64,000 nucleotides of DNA from Pseudomonas fluorescens. GTDB taxonomy: Bacteria > Pseudomonadota > Gammaproteobacteria > Pseudomonadales > Pseudomonadaceae. The DNA lies in the NCBI RefSeq assembly GCF_902497785.1, contig NZ_CABVHK010000013.1:124001-188000 (forward strand), written 5' to 3'. Both the position numbers and the translations under genes were made by a program. The notes under the pieces were generated by a model. The model made no database searches, had not been told where the DNA came from, and saw nothing but the letters and a program-made list of their open reading frames with translations. How positions within the stretch are numbered: position 1 is the stretch's first letter; each line of letters begins with the position of its first letter. Below, piece after piece: positions 52,918 through 61,344 of this stretch.

Positions 52918-54121
52918 CGAAAGGCTTGACCACATCGAGCAAGGTAATCGGCAGTGCCTGACGCCACGTGTCAAAGTCGCCCAGCGGCTGCGCCTGGGCA
53001 ATATGAAGGCGCGTCAGCTCGCCGCCGTGCTGTTCGCGCCAGGCCATCAGGGTCATTTCACTTTGCAGCGTGACGGCGTTGGCGATCAGACGGCCGCCGG
53101 GTTTCAACTGAGCCCAGCACGTTTCCAGCACGCCCTCGCGCGTGACGCCGCCGCCAATGAAAATCGCATCCGGGCGTTCAAGCCCGGTCAGCGCCTGGGG
53201 TGCCTTGCCACGAATCAGTTGCAAGCCTGGCACGCCGAGCGCGTCGCGGTTGTGTTCGATCAACAGCTGTCGGCCCTCATCGGCCTCGATGGCCAGAGCC
53301 CGGCAACTCGGGTGGGCGCGCATCCATTCGACACCGATCGAGCCGCTGCCGGCGCCGACATCCCACAACAATTCACCCGGCACCGGCGCGAGGCGTGCCA
53401 GGGTGATTGCCCGCACATCGCGTTTGGTCAGTTGACCATCATGTTTGAAAGCTGAGTCCGGCAAGCCGGCCAGGCGCGACAGGCGCGGCGTGTTCGGCCC
53501 GGCAATGCATTCGATGGCGATCAGGTTCAGATCGGCGATCAGCGGATCGGCCCACTCCTGGGCGACGCCTTCGATTCGCCGTTCGGCCTCGCCACCCAGA
53601 TGTTCCAGCACGGTGAGGCGGCTCGGCCCAAAACCGCGTTCGCGTAACAACGCCGCAATCGCCGCCGGGCTTTGGCCATCGTTGCTGAGCACCAGCAGAC
53701 GAACGCCGCTGAACAACTGCGCGGTGAGCGCCGCAATTGGCCGCGCGACGACTGACAGCGTGACGACATCCTGCAACGGCCATCCCATCCGCGCAGCGGC
53801 CAGAGAGCAGGACGAGGGCGCCGGCAGGATCAGCATTTCGTCGCCGGGCAATTGCCGGGCGAGGCTGGCGCCGACGCCGAAGAACATCGGGTCGCCGCTG
53901 GCCAATACGCAGACGGGTTCGCCACGCAGGGCCAGTACCGCGTCGAGAGAGAACGGACTCGGCCAGTGTTGGCGTTCGCTGCGGATGCACGTGGGCAGCA
54001 GATCGAGCTGGCGTTGAGCGCCGACGATTTTTGACGCGCGTAGCAGGGCGTGTCGGGCATTTTTGCCCAGACCCTTGAAGCCGTCTTCACCGATACCTAC
54101 TACCGTCAGCCAGGGTGTCAT
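52910..54121 (-). CDS. cobL: Precorrin-6Y C5,15-methyltransferase (decarboxylating) CobL
   Basis: CobL methylates C5 and C15 and decarboxylates the C12 acetate. The 403-residue protein is the usual fusion: a CbiE-type N-terminal half (VVGIGEDGFKGL; VCVLASGDPMFFGVG) and a CbiT-type C-terminal SAM domain (GELLWDVGAGSGSIGVEWMR; DAIFIGGG). A GAGGAAC site precedes the chosen start, and the longer open frame is not family-like. It is the first gene of the minus-strand cob unit; a family-A unknown gene stands between it and cobG. Confidence 0.95.
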   Translation of the reverse strand: MTPWLTVVGIGEDGFKGLGKNARHALLRASKIVGAQRQLDLLPTCIRSERQHWPSPFSLDAVLALRGEPVCVLASGDPMFFGVGASLARQLPGDEMLILPAPSSCSLAAARMGWPLQDVVTLSVVARPIAALTAQLFSGVRLLVLSNDGQSPAAIAALLRERGFGPSRLTVLEHLGGEAERRIEGVAQEWADPLIADLNLIAIECIAGPNTPRLSRLAGLPDSAFKHDGQLTKRDVRAITLARLAPVPGELLWDVGAGSGSIGVEWMRAHPSCRALAIEADEGRQLLIEHNRDALGVPGLQLIRGKAPQALTGLERPDAIFIGGGVTREGVLETCWAQLKPGGRLIANAVTLQSEMTLMAWREQHGGELTRLHIAQAQPLGDFDTWRQALPITLLDVVKPFDA

Positions 54122-54305
54122 GCCGTTCCTCAAAACCGCGTCGATCTTCGAAGGCGGCATGATAGCGCGGCTTCCTTGAACTGACTTCCTTCTATTCACC
54201 ACTTCGAGCGCGTGCGAAATCAAATGTCGAGTATGTTTTTTTATTCAACGGAATTTTTTGTTAGGGTGGTTTTTCAATTGAAGCCAGGATGGCAGGTAAT
54301 AAAAA

Positions 54306-54983
54306 ATGGAACAGGAAATTGATGTCGCATTTATAAAAAGAGACTTCTCGGTCGAGCCCGAAAGTGCTTCCGTACTTGATGACAACTTGATGGCGTTTTT
54401 TCCTGGCTTGTCCAGGCAAGATAAACACTACATAAAAAACAGTCTTCGATGGGCTGAGCATCAAGCCGACCTTCGCTACAGCAGGAAACTTGACCCGGCC
54501 CAGTGGTTCGAACATCTGTCCGGCAGGCTCTGGTCCGTCGGCTGGAGTCTGGAGCACGCGCCGGTGCAGGTCGTTCAAAGCAACTATTCCGGCAGCCTCG
54601 TAGAGAGTTGGGCGAAGGCACTGTCTACGCAAGTCAGCAGGGCGAGGTTGCAGAAAATTAAAGATACGTTCGTCGCTCTGGAACATGATCGCTCTGCACT
54701 CGACTTGTTTGCCGAACGCGCTCAGCAGTCTGGAGACTTCCGTTTTTTACCGGCCGAATATAATCGTGCCAAAGAACTTGAAATCGTCGTCACCAATGTG
54801 CGGTTGCTCAGTACGAACTGGAGTTCGGCTTTTCTGTTTTGGGAGGTGGAGCATCCCGCCTCGCAACTGGACATTCGGGTGCGACGATTTTCCGCCAGGC
54901 CGCGCGAGATGGACAAGTACCGCGACATGCTCGCCGAAGCGGTGCGAGACATGAGGTTTTCCGAGCTTGAATTGAAGGTGTAA
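54306..54983 (+). CDS. Unrecognised protein, paralogue A of the cob-flanking family
   Basis: I do not recognise this 225-residue protein. It has no signal peptide or membrane segment. The N-terminal half is helical (LSRQDKHYIKNSLRWAEHQA; WFEHLSGRLWSVGWSLE), the C-terminal part reads as three beta-strands and a helix (LEIVVTNVRLLS; SSAFLFWEVEH; QLDIRVRRFSA; MDKYRDMLAEAV). The pieces GW at 79-80, ALDLF at 131-135 and LFWEVE at 177-182 align with GW 108-109, ALTLF 171-175 and LFVEW 219-223 of the protein at 59785-60603, at nearly the same spacing. The upstream region is unusually AT-rich. It lies between the divergent cobL and cobG, where many pseudomonads, as I recall, have no gene, and is closed by a terminator. 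Confidence 0.75.
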   Translation: MEQEIDVAFIKRDFSVEPESASVLDDNLMAFFPGLSRQDKHYIKNSLRWAEHQADLRYSRKLDPAQWFEHLSGRLWSVGWSLEHAPVQVVQSNYSGSLVESWAKALSTQVSRARLQKIKDTFVALEHDRSALDLFAERAQQSGDFRFLPAEYNRAKELEIVVTNVRLLSTNWSSAFLFWEVEHPASQLDIRVRRFSARPREMDKYRDMLAEAVRDMRFSELELKV

Positions 54984-54986
54984 GCA

Positions 54987-55050
54987 GACCGGTCGGAAGG
55001 GTTGGCTCATCCCGTCTCTCTGCGTAGAGGTATTCCGACCGGCAGTTTTT
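54987..55050 (+). terminator. Terminator after paralogue A
   Basis: Stem CCGGTCGGAA / TTCCGACCGG with a long loop, followed by CAGTTTTT. It separates the unknown gene from cobG. Confidence 0.72.
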
Positions 55051-55141
55051 CATGCCGCACGGCAAAGCAGGCATAATACCGCGCGCTCGCCTGCGAACTG
55101 CCTCGCCACCTGAACCGGTCACATCCTTGAACCAACGTCCG

Positions 55142-56449
55142 ATGTACATTGCCTCACGCCCCTCGGCCTGCCCGGGGTTGTTGCGTATCGTCCCGGCACT
55201 GGATGGTGGTATCTGTCGGATCAAATTGAACGGCGGCTCGATCAGCACTTTTCAGGCCGAGGCGGTGGCGGGTGCAGCCGAACGTTTTGCCAAAGGGGTT
55301 ATCGAGGCAACGAACCGCGCCAACCTGCAGATACGCGGTATCGGCTGCGAGCACGCGGCGTTGATCGACAGCCTGCTCGCTGTGGGCCTGGGACCGCAAA
55401 CTGCGGCCGGCGATGATGTGCGCAACCTGATGCTCAGCCCCAGTGCCGGGATTGATCGGCAGATGCTCTTCGATACGCGCCTTCTGGCAGAGCGGATTCT
55501 TGCTACGGTGCAAACCAACGCCCGTTTCCATGACCTCAGCGCCAAGTTTGCCGTGCTGCTGGATGGTGGCGAGGCGTTGGCGATGCTCGAGCATCCGCAC
55601 GATCTGTGGTTGAGTGCCGTCGAGCAGGACAATGAAAAATGGCTGGCCTTCGGGCTGGGTGGTTGCCCGACGGACGCCCCGCACAGTGCGGTGCGATTGG
55701 CGGATGGGCACGCATTGGTGGTTGCTGTGCTTGATTTGTTTCTCGAGTTGGCTCGTCCGGATCAGACGCGTATGCGTCATTTATTGGCCGACTACCCGGT
55801 AGCCGGTTTTCTCGAACGACTGGCTGAACGGGTGTCGTTGAAGTCTATCAAGGGCTGGCGGCGCTCTTTCAATTGCGAAGTTCTGCACATTGGCGCTCAT
55901 CCACAAGCGGCAGCCGATCACCTGTATATCGGTGCGGTGCCGCCGCTTGGACGGCTCAACCCGACAATGCTCAGGGGCGCGGCGCAATTGGCGGCGGAAT
56001 TCGGCGACGCCAGTCTGCGATTTACACCTTGGCAAAGCCTGCTGGTGCCCAACATTCGCACTGAGCATGTCGCCGAAGTCATTCGGCGCCTGCAACAGTT
56101 GGGGCTGTCCTGCGAAGCCAGCCAGCCCCTGTCGCGGTTGATCGCCTGCACCGGTTCCAATGGCTGCGGCAAAGGCCTGGCCGACACCAAGGCCGACGCT
56201 TTGCAGCTCGCGGCTTTGCTTCAACAGCAGGGTCGCGCCCTGAGCGTGCATCTGTCCGGTTGCCCGCGGTCGTGCGCGGCTGCACATACCGCGCCGGTGA
56301 CGCTACTGGCCGTCACCACCGGTCACTACGACCTCTATTTTCGTGAAGCGGGGCAGCCGGGTTTCGGCGCCCTGCACGCACGCAATCTTACTATTGAAGC
56401 GGTCGCGACCTTGCTCGACGCCCATTCACGGAGCCCCCTTGATGCTTGA
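55142..56449 (+). CDS. cobG: Precorrin-3B synthase CobG
   Basis: CobG is the O2-dependent monooxygenase that makes precorrin-3B, the mark of the aerobic cobalamin route. The 435-residue protein has the siroheme/4Fe-4S-type cysteines of the sulfite-reductase superfamily: Cys336 and Cys342 (ACTGSNGCGKG), Cys374 and Cys378 (LSGCPRSC). Two ferredoxin-like N-terminal parts precede each half. The chosen ATG opens the family sequence (RPSACPGLLRIVPALDGGICRIKL); the extension to 55052 includes the end of the terminator region. It overlaps cobH by eight bases. Confidence 0.95.
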   Translation: MYIASRPSACPGLLRIVPALDGGICRIKLNGGSISTFQAEAVAGAAERFAKGVIEATNRANLQIRGIGCEHAALIDSLLAVGLGPQTAAGDDVRNLMLSPSAGIDRQMLFDTRLLAERILATVQTNARFHDLSAKFAVLLDGGEALAMLEHPHDLWLSAVEQDNEKWLAFGLGGCPTDAPHSAVRLADGHALVVAVLDLFLELARPDQTRMRHLLADYPVAGFLERLAERVSLKSIKGWRRSFNCEVLHIGAHPQAAADHLYIGAVPPLGRLNPTMLRGAAQLAAEFGDASLRFTPWQSLLVPNIRTEHVAEVIRRLQQLGLSCEASQPLSRLIACTGSNGCGKGLADTKADALQLAALLQQQGRALSVHLSGCPRSCAAAHTAPVTLLAVTTGHYDLYFREAGQPGFGALHARNLTIEAVATLLDAHSRSPLDA

Positions 56450-57068
56450 TTACATCCGCGACGGTCAGGAGATCTATCGCAACTCCTTCGCGATCATTCG
56501 CGCCGAGGCCAACCTCGAGCGCATTCCGGCCGATCTGGAAAAACTCGCGGTACGGGTGATTCATGCTTGCGGCATGGTCAACGCGATTGACGGTCTGCAG
56601 TTTTCCAACGGTGCGGGCAAGGCCGGACGCGATGCGCTGGCGGCCGGTGCGCCGATCCTGTGCGACGCGCGAATGGTCTCCGAAGGCGTGACCCGCACGC
56701 GTTTGCCAGCCAACAACCAGGTCATCTGCACGCTGCGCGATGAAAGCGTTCCTGAGCTTGCGCGTGAACTGGGCAACACTCGCTCCGCTGCAGCGCTGGA
56801 GCTGTGGCGCCCGCACCTTGAAGGCAGCGTGGTGGTGATCGGCAATGCACCGACCGCGTTGTTTTATCTGCTGGAAATGCTCGACGCCGGAGCACCGAAA
56901 CCGGCGTTGATTCTCGGCTTCCCGGTGGGCTTCGTCGGCGCTGCCGAATCCAAGGCAGCGCTGGCGGCGGACAGTCGCGGCGTGCCTTTCGTCATCATGC
57001 AGGGCCGGCTGGGCGGAAGCGCCATGGCCGCCGCCGCTGTCAATGCGCTCGCCACGGAGATCGAATGA
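56442..57068 (+). CDS. cobH: Precorrin-8X methylmutase CobH
   Basis: CobH moves the C11 methyl to C12 to give hydrogenobyrinate. The 208-residue protein has the family sequence with the catalytic-His region VRVIHACGMVNAIDGLQFS, DARMVSEGVTRTRLP, and GNAPTALFYLLEMLDAG. The start at 56442 lies inside the end of cobG and the stop overlaps cobI, so all four genes are coupled. Confidence 0.96.
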   Translation: MLDYIRDGQEIYRNSFAIIRAEANLERIPADLEKLAVRVIHACGMVNAIDGLQFSNGAGKAGRDALAAGAPILCDARMVSEGVTRTRLPANNQVICTLRDESVPELARELGNTRSAAALELWRPHLEGSVVVIGNAPTALFYLLEMLDAGAPKPALILGFPVGFVGAAESKAALAADSRGVPFVIMQGRLGGSAMAAAAVNALATEIE

Positions 57069-57799
57069 TGCAGCAACCCGGACGTTTGATCGGCCTTGGC
57101 GTTGGCCCGGGCGATCCGGAGCTGATTACCGTCAAGGCCCTGCGCCTGCTGCGTGAATCGCCGGTAGTGGCGTACTTCGTTGCCAAAGGTAAAAAGGGCA
57201 ACGCCTTCGGCATCATCGAAGCCCATTTGCAGGACGCGCAAACCTTGCTGCCGCTGGTTTATCCGGTCACCACCGAGGCGTTACCGGCACCGCTGTCCTA
57301 TGAGCAAGTGATCAGCGATTTTTACGATGCGGCCGGCGCAGAACTCGCCGCGCACCTGGATGCGGGGCGTGACGTGGCGGTCATCTGCGAAGGTGATCCG
57401 TTCTTCTACGGCTCCTACATGTACCTGCACGATCGCCTTGCCGAACGCTATGAAGCCGAAGTCGTGCCCGGCGTCTGCTCGATGCTGGGCGGTGCTTCGG
57501 TGCTCGGCGCGCCGCTGGTGTATCGCAATCAGAGTCTGTCGGTGCTGTCCGGCGTACTGCCCCACGATGACCTCAAGCGTCGACTCGCCGACGCCGATGC
57601 GGCGGTGATCATGAAGCTGGGGCGTAACTTCCCCAAGGTTCGTCAGGTACTTGAAGAGCTCGGCCTGGCCGAGCGCGCGTTGTATGTCGAACGCGCGACC
57701 ATGGCCAACCAGAAAATTGTGCCGCTGAATGAAGTCGAGCCGATGTCCTCGCCGTATTTCTCGCTGATCATCGTTCCGGGTGAAAGGTGGCAAGGCTGA
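57065..57799 (+). CDS. cobI: Precorrin-2 C20-methyltransferase CobI
   Basis: CobI transfers methyl from SAM to C20 of precorrin-2. The 244-residue protein has LIGLGVGPGDPELITVKALRLL (SAM site), VICEGDPFFYGSYMYLHDRL and VVPGVCSMLGGASVLGAPL, typical of the tetrapyrrole methylase family. ATGATG overlaps the cobH stop. Confidence 0.96.
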   Translation: MMQQPGRLIGLGVGPGDPELITVKALRLLRESPVVAYFVAKGKKGNAFGIIEAHLQDAQTLLPLVYPVTTEALPAPLSYEQVISDFYDAAGAELAAHLDAGRDVAVICEGDPFFYGSYMYLHDRLAERYEAEVVPGVCSMLGGASVLGAPLVYRNQSLSVLSGVLPHDDLKRRLADADAAVIMKLGRNFPKVRQVLEELGLAERALYVERATMANQKIVPLNEVEPMSSPYFSLIIVPGERWQG

Positions 57800-59502
57800 T
57801 GACTCGTCCAGCTCCCGCAATTGTCATTCTCGGCAATGGCAGCCTCGCCACCGCGCGCAAGATTCAACAAATTTACCCCGGTGCCCTTGTCCATGGTCTG
57901 GCCGGGCGGGTTGAGGGCGCCGATCGTGTCTATCAGGAATTCGGCGCCACCTTGCGCGAGTTCTACGAACAGGACACGCCGATCATTGCCCTGTGCGCGG
58001 CCGGCATCGTGATCCGCACCCTGGCGCCGTTGCTGCTGGAAAAAGGCGCCGAGCCACCCGTGCTGGCAGTGGCCGAAGATGGCAGCGCGGTGGTTCCGCT
58101 GCTTGGCGGGTTGGGTGGCGTTAACGTGCTTGCGCGGGAGATTGCCGTGGCGCTGGACGTGTCCGCCGCGATCACTACCAGTGGTGAATTACGCTTCGGC
58201 ACCTGCCTGCTCAATCCTCCCAGTGGTTATGCCTTGGGCGATCTGGAGTTGGGCAAGCGCTTCGTCTCTGATTTGCTTGCCGGTGAAACGGTGCGCATCG
58301 AAGGCGCGGCGCCGTGGCTGGCGCAGGCGCAGTTACCTGAACATCCGCGCGCCCGGTTGGCTGTTCATGTCGGACATTGCGAGCGAACGCCGGCACCCAA
58401 CGAATTATTGATCTATCCGCGTAACGTTTTAGTCGCAGTCAGTGCCGGTGTGGCCGGTGTGCCGAGCGCCGTTCGCGAAGCTTTGCATCGGGCAGGAATT
58501 GCCGTGCAATCGATGGCCTGTCTGCTGGCCGCTGATAGCGACATGTCGAGTGCATCGCTGCGTGAAGCAGCGCTGGAACTGGGTGTACCGTTGCGATTTG
58601 CCGCCGATGTCGGACCGATGAGTGAGCTGGCGCGCAACGCTGCCGGCCAGCCCGTTTCGATTCTTGGCGATGATCGCATTGCCATCGCGGTGGCGGAACA
58701 ACCGCTGGACCCATTGTTGATCGGTCGCCCTCGCGGACGTCTCGCGGTGATCGGCCTCGGCCCTGGCGCTTCCGACCTGATGGTGCCAGCGGTGAAGGCT
58801 GAGCTGGCTCGCGCCAACGACGTACTCGGTTACGAAACCTATGTGCGCATGGCCGGCCCGTTCCGTGCCGATCAAGTGATGCATTGCACCGATAACCGCG
58901 AAGAGATGCAGCGTGCGCGTCACGCCTTCGAGCTCGCGGCGCAAGGCCGTTCAGTCGTGGTGGTTTCATCAGGTGATCCGGGCGTTTTTGCCATGGCCGC
59001 CGCGGTGCTGGAAGCACTTCACGAGTCCACTGATGCCGCGTGGCACAACGTTGACCTGGAAATTCTGCCCGGTGTTTCTGCGTCATTGGCGACCGCTGCG
59101 CAAGCGGGTGCACCGTTGGGGCATGACTTCTGTGTGTTGTCGTTATCAGACAACCTCAAACCTTGGGAGATCATCGAGAAGCGCCTGGACCTGGCGGCTC
59201 AAGCCGACCTGGCACTGGCTTTCTACAACCCGATCTCGCGTTCGCGGCCATGGCAATTGGGTCGGGCGCTGGAGATCGTTGCCCGGCACCGGACTCCTGA
59301 AACACCTGTGACGCTGGGGCGGGATATTGGCCGTCCGGGGCAGACGCTACGAAACACTACCCTCGGGCAGTTGACCCCCGACCAGGTTGATATGCGCACC
59401 ATGGTGTTGATCGGTTCGTCCACAACGTGCGTGTTCCCACGCGCCGAAGGTGGAAGTTGGGTGTACACGCCGCGCTGGTATGGCGTAAAACCAGCTTCAT
59501 AA
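57799..59502 (+). CDS. cobJ: CbiG-CobJ fusion: cobalt-precorrin-5A hydrolase/precorrin-3B C17-methyltransferase
   Basis: The 567-residue protein fuses two enzymes. Residues 1-300 resemble CbiG (IIALCAAGIVIRTLAPLL; LLGGLGGVNVLAREIA; then the CobE/CbiG C-terminal AGVAGVPSAVREALHRAGIAV). Residues about 313-567 are CobJ (LAVIGLGPGASDLMVPAV; VVVSSGDPGVFAMAAAVLE; ILPGVSASLATAAQAGAPLGHDFCVLSLSD; FYNPISRSRPWQL), which methylates C17 with ring contraction. The ATGA overlap with cobI fixes the start at 57799. In the aerobic route the C20 fragment is lost differently from the anaerobic one, so what the CbiG half does here is open. Confidence 0.93.
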   Translation: MTRPAPAIVILGNGSLATARKIQQIYPGALVHGLAGRVEGADRVYQEFGATLREFYEQDTPIIALCAAGIVIRTLAPLLLEKGAEPPVLAVAEDGSAVVPLLGGLGGVNVLAREIAVALDVSAAITTSGELRFGTCLLNPPSGYALGDLELGKRFVSDLLAGETVRIEGAAPWLAQAQLPEHPRARLAVHVGHCERTPAPNELLIYPRNVLVAVSAGVAGVPSAVREALHRAGIAVQSMACLLAADSDMSSASLREAALELGVPLRFAADVGPMSELARNAAGQPVSILGDDRIAIAVAEQPLDPLLIGRPRGRLAVIGLGPGASDLMVPAVKAELARANDVLGYETYVRMAGPFRADQVMHCTDNREEMQRARHAFELAAQGRSVVVVSSGDPGVFAMAAAVLEALHESTDAAWHNVDLEILPGVSASLATAAQAGAPLGHDFCVLSLSDNLKPWEIIEKRLDLAAQADLALAFYNPISRSRPWQLGRALEIVARHRTPETPVTLGRDIGRPGQTLRNTTLGQLTPDQVDMRTMVLIGSSTTCVFPRAEGGSWVYTPRWYGVKPAS

Positions 59503-59520
59503 GTAATGCCGATCCTTTAA

Positions 59521-59586
59521 GCCGCTACACCCCCTGTAGCGGCTGGCAAAGCCTGCGTCCGGCTCGGGCCGCGTTCGGACGCAGGC
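59521..59586 (+). terminator. Two hairpins after the cobGHIJ operon
   Basis: GCCGCTACA / TGTAGCGGC at 59521-59542 and GCCTGCGTCCG / CGGACGCAGGC at 59551-59586. Neither has a T-run; the second resembles a REP arm. Confidence 0.55.
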
Positions 59587-59784
59587 TTCGACAGCTACTA
59601 CAGTGTTGCTTTAAGCAATAAACCGCTTTGAATGTTTATAAGCTGGTGTTTTTCACGGCTATTTATTGTGTGTGAGTTTGGTTCTGAAATGTGTTGAATT
59701 CCTTATAGTTTGATTGGTCATGGATAGCGCGTTAGTTTTGATTCTCGCCCTTACGGCGTTCAACTAATTGAAAGGAATCTATAA

Positions 59785-60603
59785 ATGACTGAAGTTATCA
59801 ATCACAAAATCCCGCTGGCTGAACGTATTGCGTTAATCGAAGAATGCAATAAGTTAATTGGCCAACCGCGAACTCGTCGTTCGCTTGCATCTGCTCGTGC
59901 AGAACTGCCCATCGATAAAGATGAGTTGAATGCAGCCATTATGGGGACTGGTATTGCCGGTTTTGATGCGTCCATGTCCAAGCGAAGCAAACGCATCGTC
60001 AAGAATACCTATATGTATGCCGATCTTGTCGCCTTGCTCAAATTTCCAGGCAAAGGTCAGAAGGAGCAGCGTTACAACGAATTCATGAAGCTTATGAAGT
60101 TGGCTGGATGGTTTGTTTTCAGCGCACCTTACAATAAGTATCAAACCTCTTCCCAGAAGCTGACGATGGACAATGTGGCGCTGGGGATTTTGCATACTGC
60201 AGTGACCGCTGCAGTCAGTCAGGGTCAGGCGGCACTGAAAGTGCTCTCCACTGTCGCTGACGCGACCATGGAAGCGCTGAAGAATGAACCCGAGGCGCTG
60301 ACATTGTTTGAAAACAACTCCAAAAAAGCCGAGGGCGGGAATTTCTGTATGTCGACTGCTTTGGAAGGTGCCGACGGCGATATCACCATGGCTATTGTAG
60401 CCGTTCAATATTTCGCCGCGGCACAACCGACCAAAGTGTTGTTCGTAGAGTGGAGCACTTCCAGCGTCGAGATCTATAACAGCGCGGCGCACATGCATAT
60501 GGATGAAGAAGACTATTCGATGGTGGAGTCGCTTATTGTGAAGGCGCTGTCGGAAAATCGTCAAAAAGCACTCACCTACGAGTTTGGCAAGGCCAGAACT
60601 TGA
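59785..60603 (+). CDS. Unrecognised protein, paralogue B of the cob-flanking family
   Basis: I do not recognise this 272-residue protein. It lacks a signal peptide and cysteines are few. The N-terminal half is helical with a basic segment (SMSKRSKRIVKNTYMYADLVALLK), then LMKLAGWFVFSAPYNKYQ, an Ala-rich helix (LGILHTAVTAAVSQGQAALKVLS), and a C-terminal strand-strand-strand-helix part (ITMAIVAVQYF; KVLFVEWSTSSVEIYNS; DYSMVESLIVKALSE). Motif order and spacing match paralogue A (see 54306). Codon use is less GC-biased than in the cob genes. A strong AAAGGA site and an AT-rich leader of about 180 bases suggest high expression. It is followed after 45 bases by paralogue C, probably on the same transcript. 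Confidence 0.78.
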   Translation: MTEVINHKIPLAERIALIEECNKLIGQPRTRRSLASARAELPIDKDELNAAIMGTGIAGFDASMSKRSKRIVKNTYMYADLVALLKFPGKGQKEQRYNEFMKLMKLAGWFVFSAPYNKYQTSSQKLTMDNVALGILHTAVTAAVSQGQAALKVLSTVADATMEALKNEPEALTLFENNSKKAEGGNFCMSTALEGADGDITMAIVAVQYFAAAQPTKVLFVEWSTSSVEIYNSAAHMHMDEEDYSMVESLIVKALSENRQKALTYEFGKART

Positions 60604-60648
60604 TTGAAGTCGGAGTGTTGAAACTCTGGCTTTACACCAGGAGGCGCA

Positions 60649-61311
60649 ATGATTACAGCATCGAACTATAGCCCTTGTCTTTGTGCGGGTGCAGTTGTTC
60701 TGGTAGCAAACAAGTTGTCCGCCGCTGACCGGCAGGACGGTCTTGATTCACTGCTTTATTCGCAAACAGTTGCGTCTCGAAAGTTTCATGATTTTGCCGA
60801 GTTTGATCCCTGGATAAACGCCGGCAGGTCGGCAATGAAAACGTTGGGAGGAATGCTCCTCAGTGAGCCGGGCAACAGTTATCCAGTGTCCGATCGGGGC
60901 AGTTTTACGTTAGCGGATCTGGCGCAGGAGACATTAGGTAAGCTGGTGTCGTTGGATGCGCAACAGTCATTGAAAACCAGTCTGAACGCTTTGTCCCGGC
61001 GGCCTTTCGATCACCCCGAGAGCGCTTTGCTTCACGCGTTTACCGTGCAAGACCAGAAGCGCGTCCGGTTCAAGTTCGGCGTGATATCCCCCGGCGTTTC
61101 GATCACCTTTGCGGCGCTGTCCTTCGAGTACGACGATCACTTCGTGGGCAGCGTTCTTAGCCATCGGTTCCGTCACGAAACAGTGCTCGGTAACCTGTCG
61201 ATCGCCGGATTCAAGGCCGTGGTGGAGCCGGAAGATTACGAGTATTCACGGGAGACCATCAGGTCGTTGCTCGGTGCCTCGCGGGTGGAACAGGTTATTA
61301 AATTAACTTGA
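60649..61311 (+). CDS. Unrecognised protein, paralogue C of the cob-flanking family
   Basis: The 220-residue protein is unrecognised. Like A and B it has a helical N-terminal half (SAADRQDGLDSLLYSQTVAS; DPWINAGRSAMKTLGGMLL compares with DPAQWFEHLSGRLWSVGWSL of A), a central ESALLHAF comparable to RSALDLFAE of A, and a C-terminal beta-rich part (VRFKFGVISPGVSITFAALSFEYDDHFVGSVL). The match to A and B is weaker and could be only a shared fold. A GGAGG site lies five bases before the ATG. It is the second gene of the B-C pair and converges on marC. Confidence 0.72.
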   Translation: MITASNYSPCLCAGAVVLVANKLSAADRQDGLDSLLYSQTVASRKFHDFAEFDPWINAGRSAMKTLGGMLLSEPGNSYPVSDRGSFTLADLAQETLGKLVSLDAQQSLKTSLNALSRRPFDHPESALLHAFTVQDQKRVRFKFGVISPGVSITFAALSFEYDDHFVGSVLSHRFRHETVLGNLSIAGFKAVVEPEDYEYSRETIRSLLGASRVEQVIKLT

Positions 61312-61344
61312 TGGAGCGGGGCGTGTAACGGATGGCGCGGGTCG

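Noticed and set aside
57787..59502. Separate cbiG and cobJ genes
   Set aside because: One uninterrupted frame with no internal start that has a ribosome-binding site near residue 313; treated as a fusion.
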